DNA from: Saccharibacillus sacchari DSM 19268
GTDB lineage: Bacteria > Bacillota > Bacilli > Paenibacillales > Paenibacillaceae
Length of the DNA: 64,000 nt
Assembly (NCBI RefSeq): GCF_000585395.1
Contig: NZ_KK073875.1
Location: 5,795,519 to 5,859,518, forward strand
Reading direction: 5' to 3'
Within the stretch, counting starts at the first letter, position 1; every line of letters begins with the position of its first letter. Made by a program: the position numbers and the translations under genes. The notes below the pieces were generated by a model. It saw only the letters and a program-made list of their open reading frames with translations, had not been told where the DNA came from and made no database searches. Positions 9,959 through 18,557 of the stretch are shown here, piece after piece.

Positions 9959-10684
9959 TCAGTTCGATTGCTCCACCTTATAACCCAGTGGCAAGAGATA
10001 CGAATTAAGCCGCTCCACCGTCGTTTTATCCGCCGCTTCCACATCACTCTTCACTGTTTCGACCAACGCCCGGAATTTCGCATAGTCCGTCGAGTCGAAT
10101 TGCTGCTCCGCTTTCGCAAGCACTTCCGCCCAGAAGTTCTCCACGGTAAAGTTTTCATCGAACTGTGTACTGGCTGCTTTGCTTGTATCCAGACCTGCGG
10201 TTTTCTTTTTGATTTCTTGCTCCAATGTATCCAAACGCGCTAACTCTTCGACGCTCATTTCGCTTTTTTTCAATTGTCCGTCTTCCCTGGCATATTGACT
10301 GTATAAACTCGCTGCTTCCCGCAGCAGTCGCGTCAATTGTTCGTATTCCGAATCCGACATTTGCGACTTCACCGTCTGCAGTTTGGCTTCCAATTGTTCA
10401 TAGGCGTTTGCATCGCCTCCGAAGTTTGCTTTAGAACCGTAAACGGAATCGGACAAGTAATGATATCCGGCGTAAGCTCCTGTCGGCAAGATCAGAACCG
10501 CTGAAAGGATCCCGACCAGTACCCGCTTGCGAACCGGCCGATGGCGGCGAACGGCATGGCCCGATCCGCCTGCCGCTTGCTCCGCTTCGATCTGCTCCGT
10601 CACGTTGCGCAGTACTTGTGTCGGAGCTTCCCAATCGGACGTTCTTTTTTGCAGGGCGGAACGAAGTTCTTGTTCGATTTTCAT
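9959..10684 (-). CDS. Probable membrane anti-sigma factor (DUF3600-like)
   Basis: A 241-residue protein with an N-terminal cytoplasmic region (1-50), one hydrophobic helix at about 54-74 (VLVGILSAVLILPTGAYAGY) and an extracytoplasmic, Glu/Lys-rich, probably helical domain. It overlaps the stop of the ECF sigma gene by four bases (10681-10684), the usual coupling of sigma and anti-sigma. This arrangement and the topology suggest that it holds the sigma factor at the membrane until an envelope signal arrives. The DUF3600 comparison is from memory and tentative; the ligand is unknown. Confidence 0.72.
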   Translation of the reverse strand: MKIEQELRSALQKRTSDWEAPTQVLRNVTEQIEAEQAAGGSGHAVRRHRPVRKRVLVGILSAVLILPTGAYAGYHYLSDSVYGSKANFGGDANAYEQLEAKLQTVKSQMSDSEYEQLTRLLREAASLYSQYAREDGQLKKSEMSVEELARLDTLEQEIKKKTAGLDTSKAASTQFDENFTVENFWAEVLAKAEQQFDSTDYAKFRALVETVKSDVEAADKTTVERLNSYLLPLGYKVEQSN

Positions 10685-11283
10685 GAATATCTTCCCCCAG
10701 TTTTAAGATGGGCATTCTCCGCAGAGTCTGATCTTTCTTGTTCAAACGGCTTCGGCCCGCTTTTGCGCAGTCGTTCCAGTGCCGCATGAACTCTGGACTT
10801 GACCGTCCCCAGCGGGATGCCCAGGATCTCCGCGATCTCTTCTTGCGCGTAGTCATTCAAGTATTTCAGTATTACGATTTGGCGAAGCTTGTATGGCAGC
10901 CGCTCGATGCGTTCGATCCATTCTCCGCGATCCAACCGTTCCGCGGATTCGTTCGCGAAGTCCGCTTCTTCCGTTCGCCGGTTATATTGCGCTGCCCGAC
11001 CGATCCGCCTTGCCTGCAGCCAACTTTTTCTGCGACAGGCTTTGACTTGACGCAGCGCTATTCCCGTAACCCATGGCCGAAAAGCTCGATCGCGATCAAA
11101 CCGATGCAAATTCCGATGGGCCTGCAAATACGTTTCCTGCATCACGTCCTGCGCATCTTCGGTATTTCCGACCAACAAACGAATAAGCTTGTAGAGATCC
11201 CCTGCCGTTTGTTCGTACAGTTCGGCATAAGCGGCGGAACTGCCGGCAACAGTCCGTTCGATCAAGTCTTTTTCTTGCTCCAT
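10681..11283 (-). CDS. ECF-type RNA polymerase sigma factor
   Basis: A 200-residue sigma-70 family protein. Region 2 has DAQDVMQETYLQAHRNLHRF (about residues 43-62), the linker follows, and region 4 has LPYKLRQIVILKYLNDYAQEE and EILGIPLGTVKSRVHAAL (about 125-170), a recognisable helix-turn-helix. A basic stretch near 80-95 and a polar tail after 175 are added. AGGAGAG precedes the ATG. It is followed by and overlaps its probable anti-sigma gene. Such pairs normally autoregulate; I could not identify a specific -35 motif upstream. Confidence 0.92.
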   Translation of the reverse strand: MEQEKDLIERTVAGSSAAYAELYEQTAGDLYKLIRLLVGNTEDAQDVMQETYLQAHRNLHRFDRDRAFRPWVTGIALRQVKACRRKSWLQARRIGRAAQYNRRTEEADFANESAERLDRGEWIERIERLPYKLRQIVILKYLNDYAQEEIAEILGIPLGTVKSRVHAALERLRKSGPKPFEQERSDSAENAHLKTGGRYS

Positions 11284-11374
11284 TCCCTCTCTCCTTTCCT
11301 CGTTCTTTATGTATTAGCAAGTTTGTCCTTTTTCGTTCGCTTTTTCAGGCTTTCGAATTGTGAAATTTTCAAAC

Positions 11375-11417
11375 AAAAAAAGCTTTACCGGAAAGAACGC
11401 CCTTGCCGATAAAGCTT
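11375..11417 (-). terminator. Terminator of yuzB
   Basis: On the minus strand AAGCTTTATCGG pairs with CCGGTAAAGCTT and a run of seven T follows. Confidence 0.8.
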
Positions 11418-11465
11418 GTCGGTCGATTATGAAATTACAGCCTTCCGGCTGCTTGAATTCTGTGC

Positions 11466-11723
11466 TTAATCCAAATCAAGCGACGCCCACGGATCTTCCT
11501 CGTTCATCTTCGCATCGATCGCTTTTTCCAACGCTTCGATCGTGTCGGCTTCGACGACGTCGCCGTTGACCATCGCGTAGGGGCCGTAGTCGCATTCCGT
11601 GCAGTTGCCGAGACAGCCGTATTCGATCACGTCGTACTCGGGATTGGTTTCAAGCTTATTGAAAAGTTCCTGCGTGCCGTGGTGCATGTTGCTGGCGCAG
11701 AACTCGATAATGGGTCTGATCAT
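11466..11723 (-). CDS. yuzB: DUF1450 protein (YuzB family)
   Basis: An 85-residue small cytosolic protein of the DUF1450 family, conserved in Bacillus and Paenibacillus. The family has a thioredoxin-like fold resembling a 2Fe-2S ferredoxin. Cysteines occur at position 9 (EFCASN) and in CLGNCTECDYGPY (about 36-48), consistent with metal or cluster binding, though no function is proven. The tail is acidic (NEEDPWASLDLD). It is monocistronic with its own terminator and divergent from yutI, an Fe-S scaffold gene, so the two may share control. Confidence 0.9.
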   Translation of the reverse strand: MIRPIIEFCASNMHHGTQELFNKLETNPEYDVIEYGCLGNCTECDYGPYAMVNGDVVEADTIEALEKAIDAKMNEEDPWASLDLD

Positions 11724-11781
11724 GTTTTCTCACCTATTCTTATTTATTCTCAGCCGCATGACGGTAAACGTGTAATGGTTC

Positions 11782-11810
11782 TTTAAATTTAGATCCATTT
11801 ATATTATAAT
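11782..11810 (+). promoter_or_regulatory. Putative sigma-A promoter of yutI
   Basis: A weak -35 TTTAAA (11782-11787) and a perfect -10 TATAAT (11805-11810) are separated by 17 bp, in the AT-rich divergent gap before yutI. Confidence 0.6.
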
Positions 11811-11927
11811 ACAAGGGAGACTTTTGCAAAATTTGATTTATGCTTTCATCGTTTTGCAAAAATGATCTCCGAAGTGGTTAAGCCGTTCTGACTGTACGCT
11901 TCAAACATTTGAGAGGAGCTGACTATA

Positions 11928-12173
11928 ATGAGTGAAAATACACAACTCGACATGTATGATGAAGTATCCGACGTGCTGGACAAGCTGCGTCCTTTCCTGC
12001 AACGCGACGGCGGAGACGTTGAATTGGTAGACGTTGAAGACGGAATCGTGAAGCTGAAGCTGGTTGGCGCTTGCGGCAGCTGCCCAAGTTCCACAATTAC
12101 GCTGAAAGCCGGTATCGAGCGCGCGCTGTTCGAAGAAGTCGAAGGCGTTAACGAAGTTATTCAAGTCTTCTAA
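11928..12173 (+). CDS. yutI: NifU C-terminal domain Fe-S scaffold (YutI family)
   Basis: An 81-residue Nfu-type protein. The CxxC in [14 protein letters not shown] near residue 50 binds a cluster between two monomers, and the protein delivers it to apo-proteins. [23 protein letters not shown] before the motif is typical of the family. GAGAGGAG lies just upstream of the ATG. Together with the A-type carrier at 1927-2289 it gives two Fe-S trafficking factors in the first 12 kb. It has its own promoter and terminator. Confidence 0.95.
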   Translation: MSENTQLDMYDEVSDVLDKLRPFLQRDGGDVELVDVEDGIVKLKLVGACGSCPSSTITLKAGIERALFEEVEGVNEVIQVF

Positions 12174-12186
12174 GATTTTTTAAGTC

Positions 12187-12221
12187 AAACGGTGTCCCGC
12201 TTCGGCGGGCGCCGTTTTTTC
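12187..12221 (+). terminator. Terminator of yutI
   Basis: AACGGTGTCCCGC pairs with GCGGGCGCCGTT around a TTCG-type loop, followed by six T. Confidence 0.88.
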
Positions 12222-12250
12222 ATATATCCTCTTATTCCCATTTTCGAATG

Positions 12251-12288
12251 TTGACAGTGTAAAGTTACGGTGTTATCTTTACGGTGTC
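12251..12288 (+). promoter_or_regulatory. TetR promoter with overlapping palindrome (probable operator)
   Basis: The -35 TTGACA (12251-12256) and -10 TATCTT (12274-12279) are spaced by 17 bp. GACAGTGTAAAG (12253-12264) and CTTTACGGTGTC (12277-12288) are reverse complements at 10 of 12 positions and cover both promoter elements, as expected for an autorepressor site. Confidence 0.65.
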
Positions 12289-12313
12289 AAGATCAAAGAA
12301 AGGAGCATTTATT

Positions 12314-12919
12314 CTGAAGGAAACCAACTACCACCATGGCGATCTACGCAATACGTTAATCGAGAACGGCATCGAATTGATTAACGCGGAAGGCATCGGC
12401 GGATTTTCGTTACGCAAAGTGGCGGCGCGCTGCGGAGTCAGCCATGCCGCGCCTTACAGCCACTTCAAGGACGTCCAGGAACTGCTTGCGGCAATGGCCG
12501 ACCACGTCACGACTCGTTTTACGGATTCGTTGGAACGCTCGATCGAAGGCGATTACGTTCCGCAAGAAGCCATGAACCGTCTAGGCACCGCCTACATTGC
12601 CTTTTTCCAACACCACCCTGCCTATTTCCCGTTTCTGTTTTTCCAGTCGGGCATTACGATTCGGATCGACGGCGACACTGAAGGTGAGCCTCCTTATCCT
12701 CCGTTCGCCGTATTTCGCAAGACCGGAATACGTTTATTTCGAAGTCAGGGACTGCCGGAATCGATGGATGACAAAATGCTGCTCGCCTTCTGGTCCTTGG
12801 TCCACGGCGTCGCTTCATTGTTGAGCAGCAGCGGGATTCGGTACTCCGGCGATTGGCAAGAAGTCTGGCAAACCATTCTTCAATCGGGAGGAAATACGCA
12901 TGAAAATGATCGTGCATGA
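12314..12919 (+). CDS. TetR/AcrR family transcriptional regulator
   Basis: DNA-binding repressor with an N-terminal helix-turn-helix (GGFSLRKVAARCGVSHAAPY then SHF, about residues 30-52) and a C-terminal ligand-sensing domain. No in-frame ATG precedes the HTH. The GTG at 12284 lies at or before the predicted transcription start. AAAGGAG at 12299-12305 points to a start near 12311-12314 (ATT or CTG), and I placed it at the CTG. The gene overlaps the next flavoprotein gene by 20 bases and forms an operon with two such genes, suggesting that it controls a redox response. The inducer is unknown. Confidence 0.85.
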   Translation: MKETNYHHGDLRNTLIENGIELINAEGIGGFSLRKVAARCGVSHAAPYSHFKDVQELLAAMADHVTTRFTDSLERSIEGDYVPQEAMNRLGTAYIAFFQHHPAYFPFLFFQSGITIRIDGDTEGEPPYPPFAVFRKTGIRLFRSQGLPESMDDKMLLAFWSLVHGVASLLSSSGIRYSGDWQEVWQTILQSGGNTHENDRA

Positions 12920-13406
12920 CTTGGAAAACGCCGGGGAATTGCCCTGGCTGACGGCATTCGGTTCGGGTCAGGATGTGATCGGAATCGATAATGCCGTCAT
13001 TCGCCACTGCACAGGCTGCTTCGGCTGCTGGACGCGCACTCCGGGAACCTGCGTGTTGAAAGACGAATACCGTCACCTGGGTGCACGTCTGGCAGCCTGC
13101 GACGAGATGGTGCTGATCAGCCGCTGCACCTACGGAGGCTATAGTCCTTTCGTTTGCAATGTCCTGAACCGGATGCTGCCTTACGTGCTGCCTTATTTCA
13201 GGATGCTGAAAGGCCAAATGCACCATCAGCTTCGATATGAACAGACGGTCAAATTTAACGTTTATTTTTACGGAGAAGATCTGACCGCAAATGAACGTCA
13301 AACAGCGCAAGAGCTCGTGCAAGCCAACTCGTTGAACCTGGGCGCCAAAGGATTCGAAGTGTCTTTTTACGATAATATCCGGCAGTTGAAGGAGGTATTG
13401 TCTTGA
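12900..13406 (+). CDS. Flavodoxin-fold NAD(P)H-dependent oxidoreductase-like protein
   Basis: A 168-residue protein of the NADPH-dependent FMN reductase/iron-sulfur flavoprotein superfamily. CTGCFGCWTRTPGTC (about 37-51) resembles the cysteine cluster of Isf-like flavoproteins, although the usual N-terminal GSPR phosphate loop is absent and the start is unusually short (MKMIVHDLENAGELPWL). Further sequence, SRCTYGGYSPFVCNVLNRMLP, is typical of the FMN-binding side. GGAGG lies 8 bp before the ATG. It overlaps the TetR stop and the next TTG start, so translation is probably coupled. It may act together with the downstream protein as one redox unit (inference). Confidence 0.75.
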   Translation: MKMIVHDLENAGELPWLTAFGSGQDVIGIDNAVIRHCTGCFGCWTRTPGTCVLKDEYRHLGARLAACDEMVLISRCTYGGYSPFVCNVLNRMLPYVLPYFRMLKGQMHHQLRYEQTVKFNVYFYGEDLTANERQTAQELVQANSLNLGAKGFEVSFYDNIRQLKEVLS

Positions 13407-14098
13407 ACATCGCATTGATAAACGGCAGTCCCAAAGGAGGCGCCACCAATTCCGGATTTTTGCTGGAAAAGCTCCGCCCGCTGCTGCCGCAAGAAGCCGC
13501 GATTTCGACTTATCGGATCGGACCCAAAGCTTTAAAAAACGAGCAATATCTCGAACTGTTAGCGATGGATATGCTCGTTCTCGCTTTTCCGCTTTATTTC
13601 GACGCGATCCCCTCGCATCTGTTGCGAATGCTGACCGAAATGGAACGCAGCACGCAGAGCAGCAATCAAAGACCGCAAACCGTCCGTGTATATGCGATGA
13701 TCAATAACGGTTTTTTCGAGGGAGATCAATGCAAGCTGGCTGTTGAACTGATCCGGAACTGGTGCGAGCGCTGCGGGTTCATGTTCGGTACGGCTTTCGG
13801 ACACGGCGCCGGAGAGATGTTCGGTTCGGTCGGCCATGTTCCAGTAGGCTCCGGTCCTTTGAAAAATTTGGGGCTCGCGCTGGAACATCTGGTCGGCTCG
13901 ATCCGCAGCGGTGAAAGCACGGAACCCTTTTTCACTCAACCGAATTTTCCTCGCGGTCTTTGGAAATTGTCTTCGACCCAGCTTTTTTGGAATGCCACAG
14001 CGAAAAAGAACAGTTTGAAACCCAAAGACCTGAGAAGACGTCCAGGCATGCCGCCGATCCGTTTGCCGCAATCCGGAGGCAAGCGGCAAGACGTGTAG
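13403..14098 (+). CDS. Flavodoxin family protein with basic C-terminal extension
   Basis: A 231-residue flavodoxin-like NAD(P)H oxidoreductase. The N-terminus MNIALINGSPKGG carries the FMN phosphate-binding loop missing from the preceding protein. MLVLAFPLYFDAIPSHLLRM (about 56-75) is the standard substrate/FMN face. The last ~45 residues are Lys/Arg/Pro-rich and not part of the fold. It starts with TTG at 13403, inside the end of the upstream gene, preceded by GAAGGAGG. It is the last gene of the TetR operon. Substrates are unknown. Confidence 0.8.
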   Translation: MNIALINGSPKGGATNSGFLLEKLRPLLPQEAAISTYRIGPKALKNEQYLELLAMDMLVLAFPLYFDAIPSHLLRMLTEMERSTQSSNQRPQTVRVYAMINNGFFEGDQCKLAVELIRNWCERCGFMFGTAFGHGAGEMFGSVGHVPVGSGPLKNLGLALEHLVGSIRSGESTEPFFTQPNFPRGLWKLSSTQLFWNATAKKNSLKPKDLRRRPGMPPIRLPQSGGKRQDV

Positions 14099-14126
14099 CC
14101 CTCTTACGTATACTTTTTCGGACAAG

Positions 14127-14163
14127 CAAAAAGCCCTGTTCCCGCAAGCGGGATACAGGGCTT
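14127..14163 (-). terminator. Terminator of metNPQ
   Basis: On the minus strand AAGCCCTGTATCCCGC pairs with GCGGGAACAGGGCTT, followed by TTTT. It lies 35 bp after metQ and between convergent units. Confidence 0.85.
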
Positions 14164-14197
14164 CGTTATGCAAGCTGTCGATCATATTCGCGGGTTC

Positions 14198-15061
14198 TTA
14201 GAAGGCGGGAACGATCGAACCTTTGTATTCGTCTTCGATGAACTTTTTCGTGTCGTCGGAAGTCAGAGCCGCAACCAGTTTTTTGATCGCGTCGGAATCT
14301 TTGTTGTCTTGACGAGTAACGAGCAGGTTCGCATACGGGGAATCCGCGTCTTCGATGAACAGAGCGTCTTCAGTCGGCACCAGTCCGGCTTCGAGTGCAT
14401 AGTTCGTATTGATCAGTGCCAAGTCAACTTCGTCCAGTTGGCGAGGAAGAGCCGCAGCTTCGATCTCGATGAATTCCAGGTTTTTCGAATTTTCTTCGAT
14501 ATCGCCTACGGTTGCCGTGATTCCAGCGTCTGCTTTGAGCTTGATCAGACCTTGTTTTTCAAGCAACAGCAGCGCGCGGCCGCCGTTAGTCGGGTCATTC
14601 GGAATCGCGACTGTTGCACCGTCTTGCAATTCGTCGATCGAAGTGATCTTTTTGGAATAAGCGCCGAACGGTTCAACGTGTACTTTCGCTACCCCTACCA
14701 GGTCCGTGCCTTGTTTGGAGTTTTGGTCATCCAGGTACGGTTGGTGTTGGAAGAAGTTCGCGTCCAGTTCTTTTTCGTTCAGCTGCGTGTTCGGCAGGAT
14801 GTAGTCCGTGAATTCGATAATGTCCAAGTTTACGCCTTCGGCTTCCAGTGCAGGCTTCACGTGCTCAAGGATTTGCGCGTGCGGGTTGATAGTAGCGCCG
14901 ATTTTGAGCGTTACCGGCTCGGCTGCCGTTTCCGTTGTTTCCGTCGTGCCTGTATCTGTCGATCCGGTCGTAGCCGTGTTCGACGTCGAGCTGCTGTTGC
15001 CGCATGCGGCAAGCAGAAGTACGAGTGCCATTGTGAGTACTGCGAAAGTCCATTTTTTCAT
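14198..15061 (-). CDS. metQ: Methionine ABC transporter substrate-binding lipoprotein MetQ
   Basis: A 287-residue lipoprotein that captures methionine outside the membrane and hands it to MetP/MetN. The signal peptide ends in the lipobox LLAAC (Cys20), followed by a Ser/Thr/Gly-rich linker. The NlpA/MetQ body begins with LKIGATINPHAQILEHVKP and has the typical segments FFQHQPYLDD, VEPFGAYSKK and AIPNDPTNGGRALLLLE. It is the last gene of metN-metP-metQ, 121 bp after metP, and is under the upstream SAM riboswitch. Confidence 0.95.
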   Translation of the reverse strand: MKKWTFAVLTMALVLLLAACGNSSSTSNTATTGSTDTGTTETTETAAEPVTLKIGATINPHAQILEHVKPALEAEGVNLDIIEFTDYILPNTQLNEKELDANFFQHQPYLDDQNSKQGTDLVGVAKVHVEPFGAYSKKITSIDELQDGATVAIPNDPTNGGRALLLLEKQGLIKLKADAGITATVGDIEENSKNLEFIEIEAAALPRQLDEVDLALINTNYALEAGLVPTEDALFIEDADSPYANLLVTRQDNKDSDAIKKLVAALTSDDTKKFIEDEYKGSIVPAF

Positions 15062-15182
15062 GTTGTTCGCCCCTTTGTTTGTGTATGGCTGGATCAGCCT
15101 ATATTGTATGTGGAGCCGCTCGGTTGCCTGTGGCGATCCGCACGGCCGGATACCGATAAACGGTGATGATGCTTTTTCAAGA

Positions 15183-15854
15183 CTACTTACGGGTAAAATG
15201 CTTGACCAGTCGATCGCCGACCATCTGAATGATCTGGACCATAATGACGATAATGACCAACGCCACCAGCATGACCGCCGTCTCGTAACGATTATAGCCG
15301 TAGCTGACCGCCAGTTGGCCGAGACCGCCGCCGCCGACCAGACCGGACATGGCCGTGTAGGAAATCAGCGTAATGATGGTAATCGTAAAGCCCGCGATCA
15401 GACCCGGCAAGGATTCAGGCAAAATGACCCGGAATACGATCTGCCTCGTCGAAGCCCCCATCGCTTGAGCGGCTTCGATCACGCCCCGATCCACCTCGCG
15501 CAGCGAGGTTTCCACCAGACGGGCGAAGAACGGCGCGGCGCCGATTACGAGCGGCGGGATCATCCCGCGCACCCCGATTTGCGTGTCCACGATGAACTTG
15601 GTGAACGGCAGCAGCGCGATAATCAGGATGATAAACGGTACGGAACGCAGCAGGTTGACGACGAAAGCCAAGACCGCGTAAACGCTGCGCGCTCCTACCG
15701 ACGATGAACGTGCGGTCAGGAACAATATAATTCCAATGGGAAGACCCAGAATTAATGTGAACAAGCTGGAGTAGCCCAGCATTTGCAGCGTCGCATTGGT
15801 TGCTTTACCAAACTCCGCCCAATTTACCTGTGAAAAATCAAGTTCCCTGTTCAT
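15183..15854 (-). CDS. metP: Methionine ABC transporter permease
   Basis: A 223-residue inner membrane permease with about five helices and the EAA loop segment EAAQAMGASTRQIVFRVILP near residues 140-159. LRSVPFIILIIALLPFTK and a GGGGLGQLA segment are typical of MetI/MetP. It overlaps the metN stop by four bases (15851-15854), giving translational coupling. It works with MetN and MetQ in high-affinity methionine uptake. Confidence 0.95.
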   Translation of the reverse strand: MNRELDFSQVNWAEFGKATNATLQMLGYSSLFTLILGLPIGIILFLTARSSSVGARSVYAVLAFVVNLLRSVPFIILIIALLPFTKFIVDTQIGVRGMIPPLVIGAAPFFARLVETSLREVDRGVIEAAQAMGASTRQIVFRVILPESLPGLIAGFTITIITLISYTAMSGLVGGGGLGQLAVSYGYNRYETAVMLVALVIIVIMVQIIQMVGDRLVKHFTRK

Positions 15855-16870
15855 GCTCCGAGTTCCTCCACTTCAAGCCGCTGCTCAGTCAATCGTTCCA
15901 GCGTCCGGTGAATATCGGCCGAATCACCTTCGAACCGGACAACCAATTGGCCGTAAGGCGTCTCCTTGATTCGCGAAATCGTGCCTTGCAGAATCGCGAA
16001 GTCTACGCCCGTCTCCTTAACCGTCTGCGACAGAATCGACTGATAGGTCAGCTCTCCGATGAACGTTACTTTGACCGTACGCGACGATGCGGCGTTCGTC
16101 GCACGGATTGCCTCGTCGAGCGCTTCCGCGTTCTCCGACTCCCGATTGATGAAGTCGCGCGTGACCGGCTGCTTCGGCTTCAGGAACACGTCGATGACGG
16201 GTCCTTCTTCCACGATCACGCCGCCCTGAATGACTGCCACTTTGTCGCAGATACTCTGGATAACGTGCATTTCGTGCGTGATCAGCACAATGGTCAGCCC
16301 CAGCTTGCGGTTAATGTCGAGCAGCAACCGCAGGATGGAATCCGTCGTTTGCGGGTCCAGCGCCGATGTCGCTTCGTCGCAGAGCAGCACTTCGGGGTCG
16401 GTAGCGAGCGCGCGGGCGATGCCTACGCGCTGCTTCTGTCCGCCGGATAACTGCGCAGGATGCTTTTTCGCATGTTCGGTCAGACCGACCAGCTCCAGCA
16501 TTTCCTTAACCTTGCGATCGACTTCCGCTTTCGGCGTTCGAACGAGCCGCAGCGGAAAAGCGATATTTTCGTATACCGTGGCCGAAGACAGCAGATTGAA
16601 GTGTTGAAAAATCATCCCGATGCGGCGACGCTGCTGCTGAAGCTGGTTTTTTCCGAGCCGCGTCATGTCGGTCTTGCCGATCAGAATCTCGCCGCTCGTC
16701 GGCCGCTCCAGCATATTGATGCATCGGATCAGCGTACTTTTGCCTGCGCCGGAATGACCGATGATGCCGAAGATTTCGCCTTTGGCAATCTCCAGATCGA
16801 TGCCTTTCAGCGCGGTCATCGCTTTGGCGCCCGTTCCGTATGTTTTAACCAGGTTTTTGATGGTAATCAC
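15851..16870 (-). CDS. metN: Methionine ABC transporter ATP-binding protein MetN
   Basis: A 339-residue ATPase. Walker A is GHSGAGKST near 38-46, the signature is LSGGQKQRVGIARAL, Walker B is VLLCDEATSALD, and the H-loop is ITHEMH. A C-terminal NIL domain (about 260-339) gives allosteric inhibition by methionine in this family. The GTG at 16870 was chosen because GGAGGAAC precedes it and MetN proteins begin ITIKNLVKTY; the longer ATG frame to 16951 runs through the leader. It is the first gene of the operon, with a SAM-I riboswitch upstream. Confidence 0.96.
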   Translation of the reverse strand: MITIKNLVKTYGTGAKAMTALKGIDLEIAKGEIFGIIGHSGAGKSTLIRCINMLERPTSGEILIGKTDMTRLGKNQLQQQRRRIGMIFQHFNLLSSATVYENIAFPLRLVRTPKAEVDRKVKEMLELVGLTEHAKKHPAQLSGGQKQRVGIARALATDPEVLLCDEATSALDPQTTDSILRLLLDINRKLGLTIVLITHEMHVIQSICDKVAVIQGGVIVEEGPVIDVFLKPKQPVTRDFINRESENAEALDEAIRATNAASSRTVKVTFIGELTYQSILSQTVKETGVDFAILQGTISRIKETPYGQLVVRFEGDSADIHRTLERLTEQRLEVEELGA

Positions 16871-17030
16871 TGCGTTGTTCCTCCTACTCGGCCACCGAAG
16901 CGTTTTTTCGACACACCTCTTCCATGCCCCGCGTTGATGCTTTAAAGCCATCGGTTAATCGCGTACGCGTCGAAAGCTCTTTTCCCCGCCCCGGTTCGTC
17001 CGGTCTTTCCGTTCATCTTCAATTGAAATC

Positions 17031-17066
17031 AAAAAGAGCCCTTTTTGGTTTGACAAAAAGGGCTCG
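17031..17066 (-). terminator. S-box leader terminator
   Basis: On the minus strand GAGCCCTTTTTG pairs with CAAAAAGGGCTC, followed by TTTTTG, directly after the SAM aptamer and before metN. Confidence 0.88.
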
Positions 17067-17085
17067 CATCGTATGCGTAAAGTCA

Positions 17086-17226
17086 CCTTCTCATCTGCCA
17101 GAACCGTCTGTTGATTCTGTAGGAATTAGCACCATGACACCCTGACGCGACGTCTGCTTGCGACGTTCGTGTACAGGATCGGTTGCCGGGCTTCATCGGG
17201 CCTGTCCCTCCGCCTCTCTCGATAAG
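17086..17226 (-). ncRNA. SAM-I (S-box) riboswitch upstream of metNPQ
   Basis: The minus strand reads CTTATCGAGAGAGGCGGAGG, then CCCGATGAAGCCCGGCAACC, GGTGCTAATTCC and CAGATGAGAAGG in order. These are the conserved blocks of the SAM-I aptamer. The terminator at 17031-17066 follows, so high SAM should stop transcription of metNPQ. Confidence 0.96.
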
Positions 17227-17568
17227 AAAAATCTGAGATATCTAATTGGAAAGCTTGGTATTACGAAAATTGGAAAGAGTTAAACCTAAATCCTTCACTC
17301 AGTATATTCAGTTTGACACGGTTTGTAAAGGTTTAGCCTGAAAATTTTCACAACCTTTTTTCTGCTTTTCTCTGATCGCCGTTAACGGATGCTTGTCTGC
17401 CTATTGAGGACAAGGTCGCAATGCCTCCGCATGAAGCAGAAAAGGAGCCTTTCGCAAGGCCCCTCAACTTCTGTCGATTCTGATGGACGTTCGAATGGAG
17501 AGATCAAACGAAGCCCTCGAGCCTCTGCTCATCCACCCTGAATAGACGCTCGAACCTCTTTTCAAACC
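17227..17568. other. Intergenic region, no gene seen
   Basis: An AT-rich part (17227-17360) must hold the promoter for the S-box/metNPQ transcript on the minus strand. The rest contains the ctaA terminator at 17440-17466. No supported frame was found. Confidence 0.5.
17440..17466 (-). terminator. Probable terminator of ctaA
   Basis: On the minus strand GGGGCCTT and AAGGCTCC form a tight hairpin with a GCGA-type loop followed by TTTTC, about 100 bp after the ctaA stop. Confidence 0.6.
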
Positions 17569-18495
17569 TTACGCTTGCGCTGTCTTTTTCACGGATGCGG
17601 ATGCTTCTTCGCCTGCCGGAATCCGGCTGAGTTCCCATGTGCGAATGCTCAGGAAGCACAAGAACGCGAACAGGAAATCCGTAATCAGCGTATGCAGCAT
17701 CGGAGCGAACATGTAATACTCGCTGCCGAGCGCGACCAGGTTGAGCACGCCGCTAAGCGGCAGCGCGATCATCAACACGACGACGATGATGCCCAGCTTG
17801 CGGATATCGCGGATATGGCCGTAATTGCGGATCGCCATATGCCCGACCATCAAAACGAACAGCAGCAGCACGGCCGAAGCGATATGAAGGACCACCGACA
17901 TTTTCGCGAGCTCCGTATGACTGACCAACGCTCCCGTGTAGACAACGGCATACGTGAACGCGGCCGAGAAAATCGTCAGGTTGCGCGTACGTTTGCTTAC
18001 CCGATGCTCGGCCGGAGGCGCTTGATACCGTTCGAGGCTGCCGGCCCTTCGGACGGACAATGCCAGCACCAATGCGCTCGCGAACGCGATCAACGCGAAG
18101 CCGAAGTGCAGCGCCATGATCGGAGGCGATTGGGAGAATACGACCGCCAGCGCGCCCATGATCGCTTGCACGATAACGAAGAAAGCCATGATAGCCGCGT
18201 AGATTTGGAAGTCGCGGCGTTTGCGCGCCCAGACCAGGAACGCGATCAGCGTAATCAACGCCAGCAATCCCGCGATTCCCGCCGTCAAGCGGTGCGTGTA
18301 CTCGATCAACGAACCGATGGTCGTGCCCGGAACGAATTTGCCGTGACAGAGCGGGAATTCGCGTCCGCACTCCAAGCCCGAGCCTGTTCTCGTTACGACT
18401 ACGCCGTTGAACGAGACGAGCAGCATGATCATGCAAGACGCGTAGCTCAGCCATTTCAACACTTTATATTGCAAAAGTCTCACCGCCGATTTCAA
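17569..18495 (-). CDS. ctaA: Heme A synthase (CtaA/COX15)
   Basis: Integral membrane enzyme oxidising heme O to heme A for aa3-type oxidase. The 308 residues form about eight helices. The conserved paired cysteines are in LECGREFPLCHGKF near 42-50, and family histidines appear in IEYTHRLTAG, ALHFGFAL, VLHIASAV and MLHTLITD. The start is uncertain: TTG at 18495 gives the usual length but has a poor ribosome site, and TTG at 18474 behind GGCGGTGAG is an alternative. It is distant from ctaB (37025), so the two heme steps are in separate units here. Confidence 0.93.
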   Translation of the reverse strand: MKSAVRLLQYKVLKWLSYASCMIMLLVSFNGVVVTRTGSGLECGREFPLCHGKFVPGTTIGSLIEYTHRLTAGIAGLLALITLIAFLVWARKRRDFQIYAAIMAFFVIVQAIMGALAVVFSQSPPIMALHFGFALIAFASALVLALSVRRAGSLERYQAPPAEHRVSKRTRNLTIFSAAFTYAVVYTGALVSHTELAKMSVVLHIASAVLLLFVLMVGHMAIRNYGHIRDIRKLGIIVVVLMIALPLSGVLNLVALGSEYYMFAPMLHTLITDFLFAFLCFLSIRTWELSRIPAGEEASASVKKTAQA

Positions 18496-18557
18496 AAGTA
18501 GTGGACGGCATCCTTGCCGACGCTCGCGCGGCGGACTTCGAAATGCCTTTTCCTCTC

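Noticed and set aside
18464-18511. Possible 15-residue leader peptide before ctaA
   Set aside because: The ATG has only AAGG directly against it, and there is no regulatory codon run or attenuator hairpin.
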